Of a stretch of 64,000 nucleotides of DNA, positions 9,551-20,820 are shown in pieces; positions within the stretch are counted from its first letter, which is position 1, and each line of letters opens with the position of its first letter. Source of the stretch: Umbribacter vaginalis (GTDB lineage: Bacteria; Actinomycetota; Coriobacteriia; Coriobacteriales; Eggerthellaceae); NCBI GenBank assembly GCA_001552935.1, contig KQ959713.1:98130-162129 (forward strand). The letters run 5' to 3'. Made by a program: the position numbers and the translations under genes. The notes beneath the pieces were generated by a model. That model had not been told where the DNA came from. It worked only from the letters and a program-made list of their open reading frames with translations, and ran no database searches.

Positions 9551-10372
9551 ATGACATCAACAACATGGACTTCGATAAAATCGTATCAAGAAATTTTATT
9601 CGAACGAACAGGCAAAATTGCAAAAATAACCATGAATCGGCCGCATAAGCGCAACGCGTTTACGCCTTTAACGGTTGCCGAAATGATTGACGCATTCACG
9701 CACTGTCGTGACGACGCGTCAATTGGCGTGATCATCCTTGCAGGCGCAGGTGACGAAGCATTTTCTTCAGGCGGCGATCAATCGATACGTGGCAATGGTG
9801 GCTATGTAGGTACCGACAATATTCCGCGCCTAAACGTGCTTGACCTGCAGCATCTTATTCGCATCATCCCGAAACCCGTTATTGCTATGGTTGCAGGCTG
9901 GTCGGTTGGCGGCGGCAACATTTTGCAGCTGGTATGCGATTTAACGATTGCGGCCGATAATGCTCGCTTTGGCCAAACGGGGCCGAAAGTTGGATCGTTC
10001 GACGCAGGCTATGGATCGGGTTATTTGGCACGTGTGATAGGTCACAAACGCGCAAAAGAAGTGTGGTTTTTGGGGCATTTTTACACCGCGCAAGAAGCCT
10101 ATGAAATGAACTGGATTAACAAAGTGGTTCCTCTGAAACAGCTTGAAGAGGCAACGCTTGAATGGTGTCATGAAATTCTAAAGAAATCGCCTACTGCGCT
10201 GCGTTTCATTAAAGCAGCCATGAACGCAGATACCGATGGACTGGCTGGTTTGCAGCAGTTCGCGGGCGATGCAACGATGCTGTTTTATACCACTGACGAG
10301 GGAAAAGAAGGCCGCGACGCATTTAACGAAAAGCGTGAGCCAAACTTTGGTCAGTTCCCCACATTTCCTTAA
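9551..10372 (+). CDS. menB: 1,4-dihydroxy-2-naphthoyl-CoA synthase
   Basis: Crotonase-fold enzyme that closes the naphthoate ring from o-succinylbenzoyl-CoA. The 273-residue protein is a textbook Men[11 protein letters not shown] near residue 28, oxyanion-hole segment [38 protein letters not shown] (with the MenB-specific Asp and Tyr), and the conserved C-terminal [12 protein letters not shown]. The start has GGAAG eight bases upstream. menE follows after about 80 bases, consistent with one transcript. It shows the cell makes naphthoquinone electron carriers. Confidence 0.96.
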   Translation: MTSTTWTSIKSYQEILFERTGKIAKITMNRPHKRNAFTPLTVAEMIDAFTHCRDDASIGVIILAGAGDEAFSSGGDQSIRGNGGYVGTDNIPRLNVLDLQHLIRIIPKPVIAMVAGWSVGGGNILQLVCDLTIAADNARFGQTGPKVGSFDAGYGSGYLARVIGHKRAKEVWFLGHFYTAQEAYEMNWINKVVPLKQLEEATLEWCHEILKKSPTALRFIKAAMNADTDGLAGLQQFAGDATMLFYTTDEGKEGRDAFNEKREPNFGQFPTFP

Positions 10373-10451
10373 GATTACCTGGTGTATCTCTAAGGCGCAC
10401 TCCGCGTAAACCATAGTATTATGATGCGAGATATTCAACAAGGTGATAAAA

Positions 10452-12242
10452 ATGAATAAACCCTCTTCAACGAATGGATTGCACGATGCGCGTTCGCTGC
10501 GTGGTGGCGCTGGTGCTGCTGGCGGTACTGTCGATACGAGCAGCGAACACGCAGGTGTGCAACGTGGCACTGCTGGCGATACGGGCGGCGAACGTACGCG
10601 CTCCCAGCACAACGCCGCAAGCTGCGAAAACACTACCATGCCACGTACTGCCACATGCTCAGAGGCGCGCAGCCAGCACAACGCCCCAAGCGACATCAAC
10701 AAGCTTACTGACGCAGCTGTTCAGACAACGCTGTTCCAACAAAGCGTACCAAACTGGCTGCTGAAACAAGCGCAGCTTAACAGCGAGCATTGCGCAATCG
10801 ATGACGGACAAACACAACTTACCTTCACACAGGTGTATGAACAAGCATGCAAACGTGCTGCATATTTCAGCACGTGCACCAAGAAAAGCTCAATTGGATT
10901 GCTGTGCTCGAACTGCATCGATGGATACCTAGCTGCGCTGGGCATTCTGATGGCAGGAAAAACTATTGTGTGGCTGAACTGGCGATTGTCAACGCGCGAG
11001 CTTACCGAACAGGCAAACGATTCACAGCTTGATTGCATTTTGCTTGATGAGCGCTTAAATATGCGCCCCTTCGATAAACGCTGTATCTACTTAGATTCGT
11101 ATCAAACGTGGGAACAAAACACACCCGAAAGCACCATTCCCGCGTCAGCACACGCGCCGTTTTCGCTGAGCGCTGTTGCCTCTGTTATGTACACATCAGG
11201 CACAACAGGAAAAGCGAAAAGCGTTCCGCAAACCTTTGGTAATCACTTTGCGTCCGCTGTTTCTTCGGCGCTTAATTTAGGCGTCTTACCAAGTGATGTA
11301 TGGCTGTGCGCAACGCCTCTGTTCCACATTTCAGGCTTCTCGATTATCATGCGCTCGCTTATCTACGGCATGACGGTACGCCTTGTGTCGCATTTTAACG
11401 CGCAGCACATTTCTGCCATTTTGTGCGACGAAGCAATAAGCATTATGTCGGTGGTGCCGTATATGCTGCGCACACTGCTTGCGCTGGCGAAAAAAGACCA
11501 GCTTACCTATAACGCAGCCATGCGCGTGATGCTGGTGGGCGGTGGCGTTATCGATAAGGCGACGCTTGAAGAATGCACCGCGCGGAACATTCCCGTTGTG
11601 CAGTGCTACGGCATGACCGAAACCTGTTCGCAAATTGTAGCGCTTTCGGCACACGATGCCGCGCGCAAACTGGGATCGGTAGGGAAACCCCTGTTCACAA
11701 CCCAACTTCGCATAGACCCTCAAACGAGTGAAATCTGCATAAAAACCCCTGCGCTTACGCCAGGATATGGAAATGTTCCAAGCGTGTTTGCAAAGCGCAC
11801 CTATGATGGGTGGTATCACACAGGTGATAGCGGATATCTCGATGACGAGGGATTTTTATACCTGAAAGGCCGCCTTGACGACATGATTATCAGCGGTGGT
11901 GAGAATATTTATCCTGCAGAAATCGAGCAGGTACTGCTTCACCATAGCGCCGTTGGATCGGTAAGTGTGGTAGGAGCTCCCTCTTCTACCTGGGGACATG
12001 TTCCTGTAGCGTTTTTCGTATTATCGGGAAGCGCGCTGAAAGAAAAGCAGAAAGCCGCAGATGAAATCCGCTTTCTTCACGAAATTGAACAGAGTGTCAT
12101 TGCGTATGCACGCAAACATCTTGCGCACTATAAAGCGCCCAAACGCTGCATTATCTGCGATGCGCTGCCAAGCAATGCAAGCGGAAAAGTGCTTACCTAC
12201 GTTTTGCGCAAGCGAGCACAGGAATTAACGTTCGAGCCTTAG
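10452..12242 (+). CDS. menE: o-Succinylbenzoate-CoA ligase
   Basis: ANL-superfamily adenylating enzyme, 596 residues. The P-loop motif YTSGTTGKAKSVPQT sits near residue 250, the A5-type motif QCYGMTETCSQI follows, then YHTGDSGYLDDEGFLYLKGR and GGENIYPAEIEQ. The end S-G-K-V-L supplies the catalytic Lys. It activates OSB to OSB-CoA for MenB. The ATG at 10452 is chosen because AAGGTGA sits five bases upstream; a GTG nine bases earlier overlaps that site. The first 85 or so residues (Gly/Ala/Ser/Thr/Arg-rich, with S-Q-H-N-A repeated) precede the normal N-terminus and look like translated filler DNA. MenE is normally about 450-490 residues. Confidence 0.9.
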   Translation: MNKPSSTNGLHDARSLRGGAGAAGGTVDTSSEHAGVQRGTAGDTGGERTRSQHNAASCENTTMPRTATCSEARSQHNAPSDINKLTDAAVQTTLFQQSVPNWLLKQAQLNSEHCAIDDGQTQLTFTQVYEQACKRAAYFSTCTKKSSIGLLCSNCIDGYLAALGILMAGKTIVWLNWRLSTRELTEQANDSQLDCILLDERLNMRPFDKRCIYLDSYQTWEQNTPESTIPASAHAPFSLSAVASVMYTSGTTGKAKSVPQTFGNHFASAVSSALNLGVLPSDVWLCATPLFHISGFSIIMRSLIYGMTVRLVSHFNAQHISAILCDEAISIMSVVPYMLRTLLALAKKDQLTYNAAMRVMLVGGGVIDKATLEECTARNIPVVQCYGMTETCSQIVALSAHDAARKLGSVGKPLFTTQLRIDPQTSEICIKTPALTPGYGNVPSVFAKRTYDGWYHTGDSGYLDDEGFLYLKGRLDDMIISGGENIYPAEIEQVLLHHSAVGSVSVVGAPSSTWGHVPVAFFVLSGSALKEKQKAADEIRFLHEIEQSVIAYARKHLAHYKAPKRCIICDALPSNASGKVLTYVLRKRAQELTFEP

Positions 12243-12296
12243 CACGTATGAGTGTGTATATACAACAATCAAAACTATTAAGAAAGGAAGAACCGC

Positions 12297-13661
12297 ATGA
12301 AACAAAACTCATCGTCGCTTGGCGCATGTGCCCAAACTGCCGATGAACACCAACCGACGAACCAAACGCGCGACGAACAGCAGGAACAGCAGGCGCAAAC
12401 AGCACAAACAGCTCCATCTGAAAGCGCGTGCAACAATCCATCGCTTGGAGGTTTTGCACGTGCAGCAACAACAGCTGCATCTGGTGAAAGTCGTGCATTT
12501 CTTATTGGATCGTTCGTGATTCTTTATTTGGGCTACATGATTTTATTTGCTGATAGAAGCGTATTTAACATTTCGCTTGCAGCAATAGGACAAGAATTTT
12601 CCGTGTCGCCTGCTGCACTTGGTGCTGCTGGCTCGGCATTTTTCCTGGGATACACCATTATGCAAATTCCAGGAGGATGGCTTACCGACACGTTCTCAAG
12701 CAGGCGCATTATTATTGTTACGCTTATTATCTGGTCAATTCTTACGTGTCTTACCGGATGCGTATGGTCGATAGCAGCGCTGCTTGTTGTTCGTTTTCTG
12801 TTCGGTTTAGCAGAAGGTCCGTATCCCGCTGCCGCGATGACACACATTGCAAAAGTGTTCCCCGAAGAAAAACGATCGCAGCTTACATCGGCGCTTATCT
12901 CATCAAACTATGCAGGAGCTGCCGTAGCACCGTTCATCATTGTACCGATTATTGCGCTCATGGGCTGGCGAGCAGGCTTTTTCTGGCTGGGTATTTTTGG
13001 CGTCATCTTAGCGATTGTATACATCTTTTTCAAAAGCAAACACTCGCTTTCATCCGCACCCAGCAAGCGTGCACGTATTAACTGGCGCGACATTAACCCG
13101 CGTGTTTGGACGTTTATCGTTATCGGCGTGGCGCTGAACTGCATTACGAAAGGCCTTGAAACGTGGATGCCCATTTACTTCTTAAACGAGAAGCACATCG
13201 AGCTTATTAAGCTGGCCGTGCTGGTGCCATTGCCGGTGATTGCTGGCGGAATTGCAGCACTCATCTCGGGTTTTGTAATGGTTCACGTGTTCAAAAATCA
13301 CGAACGCTTGCTTATTGTTATTGCAAGCTTTTTAACGGTAGTAACGATGACAGGCTTGTACTTATCAACCGACATGGCGTGGATTATCGGCTTTCAAGTT
13401 GCAACGTACTTTGTAAAATCGCTTGCGTTTACGGGAATTTTTGCCTACGTTGCGTCGCGTTTGCCCGGGTCAAGCTACGGGTCACACATCGGCGTCATTA
13501 ACTTTGGAGGTCAGCTGGGAGGCTTTGTTGGGCCGCTGTTTATTGGGTGTATTATCCAATTTACGAACTCATACACCTCGGCATTCTTTGGGCTGGTGTG
13601 CGCAGCTTTGCTAGCAGGCATTGTGTCGCTGTTCATACGTTCCAGCAAAACAAACATCTAG
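12297..13661 (+). CDS. MFS transporter, anion:cation symporter type
   Basis: A 454-residue major facilitator with twelve predicted membrane helices after a hydrophilic Gln/Thr/Ala-rich N-tail of about 65 residues. The loop between helices 2 and 3 reads GGWLTDTFSSRR, and helix 4 ends FLFGLAEGPYPAAAMTHIAKVFP. This is the pattern of the ACS subfamily (hexuronate, glucarate and related organic-anion carriers). The substrate cannot be read from the sequence. Start ATG has AAAGGAAG upstream. It follows menE by about 55 bases and could be co-transcribed, but no functional link to menaquinone is evident. A strong terminator follows. Confidence 0.85.
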   Translation: MKQNSSSLGACAQTADEHQPTNQTRDEQQEQQAQTAQTAPSESACNNPSLGGFARAATTAASGESRAFLIGSFVILYLGYMILFADRSVFNISLAAIGQEFSVSPAALGAAGSAFFLGYTIMQIPGGWLTDTFSSRRIIIVTLIIWSILTCLTGCVWSIAALLVVRFLFGLAEGPYPAAAMTHIAKVFPEEKRSQLTSALISSNYAGAAVAPFIIVPIIALMGWRAGFFWLGIFGVILAIVYIFFKSKHSLSSAPSKRARINWRDINPRVWTFIVIGVALNCITKGLETWMPIYFLNEKHIELIKLAVLVPLPVIAGGIAALISGFVMVHVFKNHERLLIVIASFLTVVTMTGLYLSTDMAWIIGFQVATYFVKSLAFTGIFAYVASRLPGSSYGSHIGVINFGGQLGGFVGPLFIGCIIQFTNSYTSAFFGLVCAALLAGIVSLFIRSSKTNI

Positions 13662-13701
13662 CGCTTTTAGCAAGCTTTTAGCGCTCTTAAGCGTGAAACA
13701 C

Positions 13702-13744
13702 AAAACGATGCAGTAAGTACGTGCCTTACTGCATCGTTTTTATT
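13702..13744. terminator. Bidirectional rho-independent terminator
   Basis: AAAACGATGCAGTAAG pairs perfectly with CTTACTGCATCGTTTT around a seven-base loop. A T-rich tail (TTTTTATTT) follows on the plus strand and four Ts on the minus. It separates the convergent MFS and NSS transporter genes. Confidence 0.9.
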
Positions 13745-13894
13745 TACTGGAACTATGTTTTTCAGGGGAGCGCGAGCGCTCGCGTGTGGTTGCGTGTGGT
13801 TGCGGGAACGAACGCAAGCGCCACGTTCCAGGCGCATTACTGCGTTCCCCACTATTACCAGCACCTAAACATATGCGCAGGTGTGGTGGCGGTA
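13745..13894. repeat. GC-rich quasi-repetitive spacer
   Basis: Contains GTGTGGTTGCGTGTGGTTGC (a doubled 10-mer), the self-complementary GAGCGCTC, and GCGGGAACGAACGCAAGCG, a word family seen again near 17.4, 31.7, 57.1 and 58.4 kb. No gene. Confidence 0.6.
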
Positions 13895-15310
13895 CTACTT
13901 CCCTAAGCCCATGAACTGCGAAATCAGTGGAATGTATCCCATAATGAAAATAATGATCATCAGTGTAGGGATACCAAATTTGCACCATGGTTTAAGCCAA
14001 CGAGGAAACTTAATACCATCGCCCAAGTCGGACTCTTTCATCAAGTTATCCCAACCCCAACCTATCTTCCAGGTGCAGAAAATCGTCAGAATGAGTGCAC
14101 CCGTCGGCAAAATATTGTTCGACACAATGAAATCTTCGATACCTTGAATATCTCCTAATACAGGCAGTGTTACGCCACTCCATACATTAAATCCAAGCGC
14201 GCACGGAATTGACAAAATCACCAGCGCAACAGCATTGATAAGCACCGCACGGCGGCGTGGAGTATGCCAGCGATCTTCCATCCACGTTACAAGCGTTTCA
14301 AAAACCGCAATAACGGTTGAGATAGCTGCAAAGCTCATGAACACGAAGAACAGCGCACCCCACAACGCACCAAAGGGCATCTGTCCAAACACAATAGGTA
14401 ACGTTACAAATACAAGTGATGGACCTGCATCAGGGTTTACACCAAACGCAAAACAAGCTGGGAAAATAATAAGACCAGCCAGTACTGCAACAAGGGTATC
14501 AAGCCCAGTTGCGCTCAGTGCTTCTCCGTACAGCGAGCGCTGCTTGCCAATGCGCGAACCAAAAATTGCCATGCCGCCCATGCCAACTGACAAGCTAAAG
14601 AATGCTTGACCCATAGCAGCATACAGCGCATTACCGAAGTGTCCGAACTGTTCTGAAAGCGTTACACCTGCGAACAAGTGTGAAAAGTCGGGCATAAGGT
14701 AAAAACGCAATCCGTCAGCAGCTCCTGGAAGCGTTACAGCACGTATGCAAAGCGCAATCAGAATAATAAATAAGCCTGCCATCAGGAATTTTGATACACG
14801 CTCAACGCCTTTGCGCAAACCGATAAACGACACGATGGCGCCAATAAGCACGGTTACGACCATCCAAAATACCACTTGAACAGGGTCGGCAGTAAGTGCA
14901 GTAAATGCAGCTTTCGACGCTGCTGGATCAACATTGGTAAATGCACCCGAGCCCAGCTTAAAGATGTATGCAAACATCCAACCGCAGACGGTGGTGTAAA
15001 ACATCAGCAAAATCATCGATCCAACATAGCACCACCACGAAAACCAGCGAAAATTTCCGCGCGATGGCAGCACGTGAAACGAGCGCGCGGTAGATACTTG
15101 CGACGCACGTCCTACAGCAAATTCCATCATCATCGTTGGAATGCCTAAAATTGCAAGAAAAATTAGGTAAATAAGAATGAATGCAGCACCGCCGTATTGT
15201 CCAGCAATATAAGGAAAACGCCACACATTTCCCAGACCAATAGCGCATCCAGCAGCCACCAGCAAAAATCCCATACGTGAGCCAAAATGCTCGCGTGTTT
15301 TCGTATTCAT
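13895..15310 (-). CDS. NSS-family sodium-dependent amino-acid symporter
   Basis: A 471-residue neurotransmitter:sodium symporter family (LeuT-like) protein with about twelve membrane helices. Helix 1 carries the sodium and substrate site GCAIGLGNVWRFPYIAGQYGG. The family's GIPTMMMEFAVGR segment follows, then long hydrophobic helices to a short C-tail. Bacterial members import amino acids with Na+. The ATG at 15310 is preceded by GGATGG; a more distal ATG at 15331 lacks a clear site, so the start is not certain. It lies upstream of glutamate dehydrogenase on the same strand, but a large gap separates them. Together they suggest amino-acid catabolism. Confidence 0.9.
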   Translation of the reverse strand: MNTKTREHFGSRMGFLLVAAGCAIGLGNVWRFPYIAGQYGGAAFILIYLIFLAILGIPTMMMEFAVGRASQVSTARSFHVLPSRGNFRWFSWWCYVGSMILLMFYTTVCGWMFAYIFKLGSGAFTNVDPAASKAAFTALTADPVQVVFWMVVTVLIGAIVSFIGLRKGVERVSKFLMAGLFIILIALCIRAVTLPGAADGLRFYLMPDFSHLFAGVTLSEQFGHFGNALYAAMGQAFFSLSVGMGGMAIFGSRIGKQRSLYGEALSATGLDTLVAVLAGLIIFPACFAFGVNPDAGPSLVFVTLPIVFGQMPFGALWGALFFVFMSFAAISTVIAVFETLVTWMEDRWHTPRRRAVLINAVALVILSIPCALGFNVWSGVTLPVLGDIQGIEDFIVSNNILPTGALILTIFCTWKIGWGWDNLMKESDLGDGIKFPRWLKPWCKFGIPTLMIIIFIMGYIPLISQFMGLGK

Positions 15311-15690
15311 AATTGTGCACCATCCATTCATAGTATAAGTGCGCTTAACGCTACCATAAAACGTACGTAAAAGCGAGAAAACGCACTGGAGAATTATTAT
15401 ATTTACATTGAACGTATATGCCGCACATATCCAGCATATACGCGCGCCGAATTTTCGTAGTACGAACACCGTTTAGCCGCAGAACGCACAGGCACAAACG
15501 GAACGTATGCGCAAGCACAAGCAGGTACAAGCAGAAAGCACGAACACCATGCACAGCTTCAACGCAACACTCCCACCGCAGACGAAACCTGCAAAGCTTC
15601 AAAACAACATACTGCGGCGCACGAAAAAACGCTTCCCAGCATCCGGAAAGCGTTTCAGGGTGTGAGTGTTGTGCAATAATCGCTTGCTGA
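15311..15690. other. Intergenic with gdhA terminator
   Basis: Holds the upstream region of the symporter gene and the gdhA terminator. Between 15470 and 15600 the sequence is simple, with repeated CAAGCA, CACAAGCAGGTACAAGCAG and AACG words. I find no promoter good enough to name. Confidence 0.4.
15624..15655 (-). terminator. Rho-independent terminator of gdhA
   Basis: On the minus strand AACGCTT-CC pairs with GG-AAGCGTT and is followed by TTTTTTC. It begins 35 bases after the gdhA stop codon. Confidence 0.85.
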
Positions 15691-17509
<1,819 letters not shown>

Positions 17510-17923
17510 TTACACAAAGGACGAAAACTCACACGCTTGATAGGTATACGGGCTTGTGGACGCATGCGCACCTGTAGAAGCATCTGAGTTTGTAGCAACA
17601 TCTGAGCTTGTTGCGGAATGCGCGTGTGATGAGGGGTGATGGTTCGTTGCGGCGTCGTGACATGAGGAAACCGTGCGCCGAAAAAGACGCATATCGCAGT
17701 GCTCAAACTGCGTTCCCAACTGCGCAAGTGCGTGGCGACGTTCCCCATTTACCTGCGAAAACAACAGCGACATACCGCATCCTGCTTGAATTGCTTCAGG
17801 AGTAGCAATAACAGCAACATCCCCAAAGCGCTCACGGCGCGAAACGTCAAGCACCCACGCGCGCACTGCCAACGCCGCGTGGGTCGAATTGAACACAAGC
17901 ACGTATGTTTCCTGTTCAGACAC
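17510..17923 (-). CDS. DUF3343 protein, putative Se/S carrier
   Basis: 137 residues. The first 80 match the DUF3343 pattern: Y-V-L-V-F-N-S-T-H-x-A-L near the N-terminus, then a central C-G-M-S-L-L-F segment (family: [D/A]CG[M/L]xL) holding the conserved Cys. DUF3343 proteins usually sit beside yedF, selD or other selenium genes and are proposed selenium or sulfur carriers; that role is not proven. Residues from about 90 on form a His/Ser/Thr/Ala tail with no family match. That tail is encoded where GC-rich repeats from the neighbouring gap begin, so it may be a read-in extension. It lies 131 bases after yedF on the same strand. Confidence 0.75.
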   Translation of the reverse strand: MSEQETYVLVFNSTHAALAVRAWVLDVSRRERFGDVAVIATPEAIQAGCGMSLLFSQVNGERRHALAQLGTQFEHCDMRLFRRTVSSCHDAATNHHPSSHAHSATSSDVATNSDASTGAHASTSPYTYQACEFSSFV

Positions 17924-18054
17924 TATTTATCCTATTCAAAAGGTATTGTTGCAAATGCGAGTTGTACTGGTACTGCATGCACTTACCTGCACCTATCAAT
18001 AGGTGCATGCGCACATAACAAACGCTTCAGCTATGACGCGCTTACCTGCACCTT

Positions 18055-18447
18055 TTACAGCGTAATTACTTTGTCTGCGTGACGCAAGTGCTCCATAATA
18101 GCTGGCATCGTCGACTTTTCGCCCACATGAAGCGCCTCGCCAAGCTCGTAATAATTCAAGCACGTGCCACACGACAACACAGGCGTACCGTTATCAGCCA
18201 TGACCTGTAACCAACGCGCTGCTTCCTCATTCTCGCTACCAGCAACCAGTTTTACACCCGAGTTCATAAGCAGCACATAGCGCGGCAATTCACCCGATTC
18301 AGCAATGGTGTGAAGCGCCATTGCTATCAACGTTTTTCCCAGCTCTTCTGCGCCTTCTCCCAAATGATCTTTACTTAAAAACAGCACATAATTGCAATCC
18401 GCTGTCTGTGCTGCTTCATTATGATGAGAACATCCACACGTGCTCAT
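18055..18447 (-). CDS. yedF: YedF-like selenium metabolism protein (DsrE fold)
   Basis: 130 residues matching the C-terminal, DsrE-like half of YedF: VLFLSKDHLGEGAEELGKTLI, then LPRYVLLMNSGVKLVAGS, and the hallmark LSCGTCLNYYEL with two cysteines. YedF is linked by genome context to selenium use. Normal YedF has an N-terminal TusA/SirA domain; here it is replaced by about 20 residues, M-S-T-C-G-C-S-H-H-N-E, a Cys/His-rich stub. The ATG at 18447 has GGGAGG five bases upstream, so the short form is real, not a start error. With the DUF3343 gene it forms a two-gene selenium accessory unit. Confidence 0.85.
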   Translation of the reverse strand: MSTCGCSHHNEAAQTADCNYVLFLSKDHLGEGAEELGKTLIAMALHTIAESGELPRYVLLMNSGVKLVAGSENEEAARWLQVMADNGTPVLSCGTCLNYYELGEALHVGEKSTMPAIMEHLRHADKVITL

Positions 18448-18568
18448 AAAAACCTCCCATGTCGTTTCTACAATGCTACGTTGCACTGTATTCCTACAAG
18501 GTAACCTTGCACCGTAAAAGGCATCTTGTCAAGCAAAGGCCGCGTTTTACAGCGGTCGGTTATAATGC

Positions 18569-20248
18569 CTATCTTTTCGCGCTGGCGCGTTTCTTTTTGC
18601 GCACGCCTACAAACGCAGCAAGCGAAAGCGTCATCATTGAAATGAACGCAAACACTGAAGACTCGTCGCCTGTTTTTGGCATTGCGTGCATCGGTCTGCA
18701 AGACTGGCACGTACGATCAGAAGCATCTTGTAACACTGCAGGTTGTGGCAGAGATACTGGAGTAGAAAGCGCTGAGGAAGGTGTTACCGCTTTAGGGTGT
18801 TCAGGCACGTTCTGGGGCTTTGGTGTTGCAGGCGCATCGATCGCGCGAGGCACTAAAGGCACCGCAGTCGTATTATTTTGCTTCGACGTTGGAGGAAACA
18901 AGGAAGGCAACGGCGATGTCGAGGAAGAATCGGCATCATACACGGCATATACCGTCGTATCTTGATCCACGATACTTGCGCCCGTAAACACTGCGCCCGT
19001 TCCATCTTTTTTCGTGCTCCACTCTTTAAACGTGTAACCCAATTTCGTTGGATGCTCCGGCATTGATTGATCCTTTAATGTATCCGTATCAATTGCCTTG
19101 CCTGTTTCCACTTTCACGTTTGCTAGTTCTGCGTCATCGCTGTTCTTGAATGTTACCGTAGCGCGAATTTGTTTCCACTGAGCAGTAAACACCGTATTGA
19201 GCTTCAAGGCTAATGTATCTCCGGGTTTGTGAACACCTCCAGTGGCGTCGTGCCAATGTAAGAATTGGAAATCGGTGCGCGAGGGTGCATCCAAAAGCGT
19301 AATGATGCTATTCTGTCGAACAGAGAGGTCTTTCTCGGTTTTGGCATCGCTAAATTCGCCGCCGTTAGCGTTAAACCTAGCTTGTGCATTCCACTGCGCG
19401 CGCAGCAAAAATATACCATCATACAAGGGGTCGATAGCCTCGTCGTTAAAGCGTATCCAATCACGGCTGTAATCTGAAAAGGGAGATTGTGGCCCCCAAT
19501 AGTAACGCATACCAACACGGCCGCTTTTTCTGTACGATTCCGTATCAGGCAGTTCTGTAAACCATCCACCAAACACAAGGTTTGCCTTCGTTGGATCTGT
19601 CGGAAAATCAACCGTATTATCCCTTTTTACTATATTTGTTATTGAGTCCGACTTACCGTCAATTTTTCCTCCCTGTAAGTCAAATTTCACTTTCATTTGT
19701 GCTAACGAAATGCGGATAGGCGTGCTGCTATCAACGACCGCTTGAAATTGAGCATAATTTTTAATTGGCTTAGGATAGGTATAATCAGATTCCCACGAAA
19801 GATTGTATCCATCGGGAATCTGTGAATCGTCAACTATAATTGTTACTTTTTCGCCGTTGGCAAAATTGCCAACCGTACGTTCACAATGAAGGTTCAGATT
19901 TTTTTGGACCTCATATGTATTCCCTTGCGCATCTATAACCGTTATTGGAAGGTTTTTCCACATAGCTTCCATTGCAGGGCTCAGCTGGCCAAGCGCTCCT
20001 GGTGTTGTGTGGCCTTTTCCTATTGCAGCTAGATAGTTAAAAGAAATGCGAAGCGGTTTCTTTTCTACCGCTTTAGGCGCTGTTGGAGATGTTGTTGCAG
20101 TCATATCTTTTGGTGCGGGTGTAGCTACTGTTAGCTCTGCGGACTTCACTTCGCCAGCCTGAGCTGGCAGTGGCACCATACACAAACTAGAGCTAACCAT
20201 CAGTACCATCGTAAGTTGACCAACATGTTTCAAACTACTCGTCTTCAT
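18569..20248 (-). CDS. LPXTG-like sortase-anchored surface protein with B-repeats
   Basis: A 559-residue secreted wall protein. Signal peptide: positive start MKTSSLKH, hydrophobic core, cleavage after P-A-Q-A near residue 34. Three Listeria-Bacteroides (InlB B-type) repeat units follow, recognised by NLVFGGWFTE, FQFLHWHDATGG and YTFKEWSTKKDGTGAVF, each ending near TVFTAQWK or TVYAVYDA. A Pro/Ser/Thr-rich stalk leads to the sorting signal MPKTG, a hydrophobic stretch and a KKKR tail. The ATG at 20248 has GAGAGGA four bases upstream. No sortase is in the window. Its upstream region contains a 15-copy tetranucleotide repeat. Ligand or host role unknown. Confidence 0.9.
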   Translation of the reverse strand: MKTSSLKHVGQLTMVLMVSSSLCMVPLPAQAGEVKSAELTVATPAPKDMTATTSPTAPKAVEKKPLRISFNYLAAIGKGHTTPGALGQLSPAMEAMWKNLPITVIDAQGNTYEVQKNLNLHCERTVGNFANGEKVTIIVDDSQIPDGYNLSWESDYTYPKPIKNYAQFQAVVDSSTPIRISLAQMKVKFDLQGGKIDGKSDSITNIVKRDNTVDFPTDPTKANLVFGGWFTELPDTESYRKSGRVGMRYYWGPQSPFSDYSRDWIRFNDEAIDPLYDGIFLLRAQWNAQARFNANGGEFSDAKTEKDLSVRQNSIITLLDAPSRTDFQFLHWHDATGGVHKPGDTLALKLNTVFTAQWKQIRATVTFKNSDDAELANVKVETGKAIDTDTLKDQSMPEHPTKLGYTFKEWSTKKDGTGAVFTGASIVDQDTTVYAVYDADSSSTSPLPSLFPPTSKQNNTTAVPLVPRAIDAPATPKPQNVPEHPKAVTPSSALSTPVSLPQPAVLQDASDRTCQSCRPMHAMPKTGDESSVFAFISMMTLSLAAFVGVRKKKRASAKR

Positions 20249-20390
20249 AATTCCTCTCGAATCATATTGCATATAGTTTGTGCAGTAAAAATTGACACAT
20301 CGTTATAACAAACAACAGGCGGTTATATACCTATGCATCCGGCATAAACGTTATAAAAGGATACGAGTAGATAAGGTGAATGCGATTTAC

Positions 20391-20451
<61 letters not shown>

Positions 20452-20785
20452 AAATATTATATTTTTCATATACATATGGTGTCAACTTTTTTACAAAATG
20501 AATGGAGTAATTATATCAAAGCTGCAGCAAAAACGACTCATTTTATAAGATAGTTACAATATTGCTATATTTTATTCAAAAACTATGTTCCTTTCTATAA
20601 CCGGGAACTCATTCCCCGGCCCGAACATATTCCTCGCCAGCAGTACCGCCAGCTTCGCTACGAGCAGTGGCACAACGTTCCCCAGCTCGGACACGTTCCC
20701 AACCACGCACCACAACGCGCCAGCGGGCATGCTCCCGCGCAGCATTGTTGCAATACCGTACATCGCGGAAAATGCGAATAAGCGC

Positions 20786-20791
20786 TATAAT
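20786..20791 (+). promoter_or_regulatory. Probable -10 element of selA
   Basis: A perfect TATAAT thirty bases before the selA ATG. No good -35 hexamer is found 16-18 bases upstream, so the promoter is only partly supported. Confidence 0.4.
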
Positions 20792-20820
20792 TTACACAAT
20801 GATCTACGAGAAAGGCAGCT

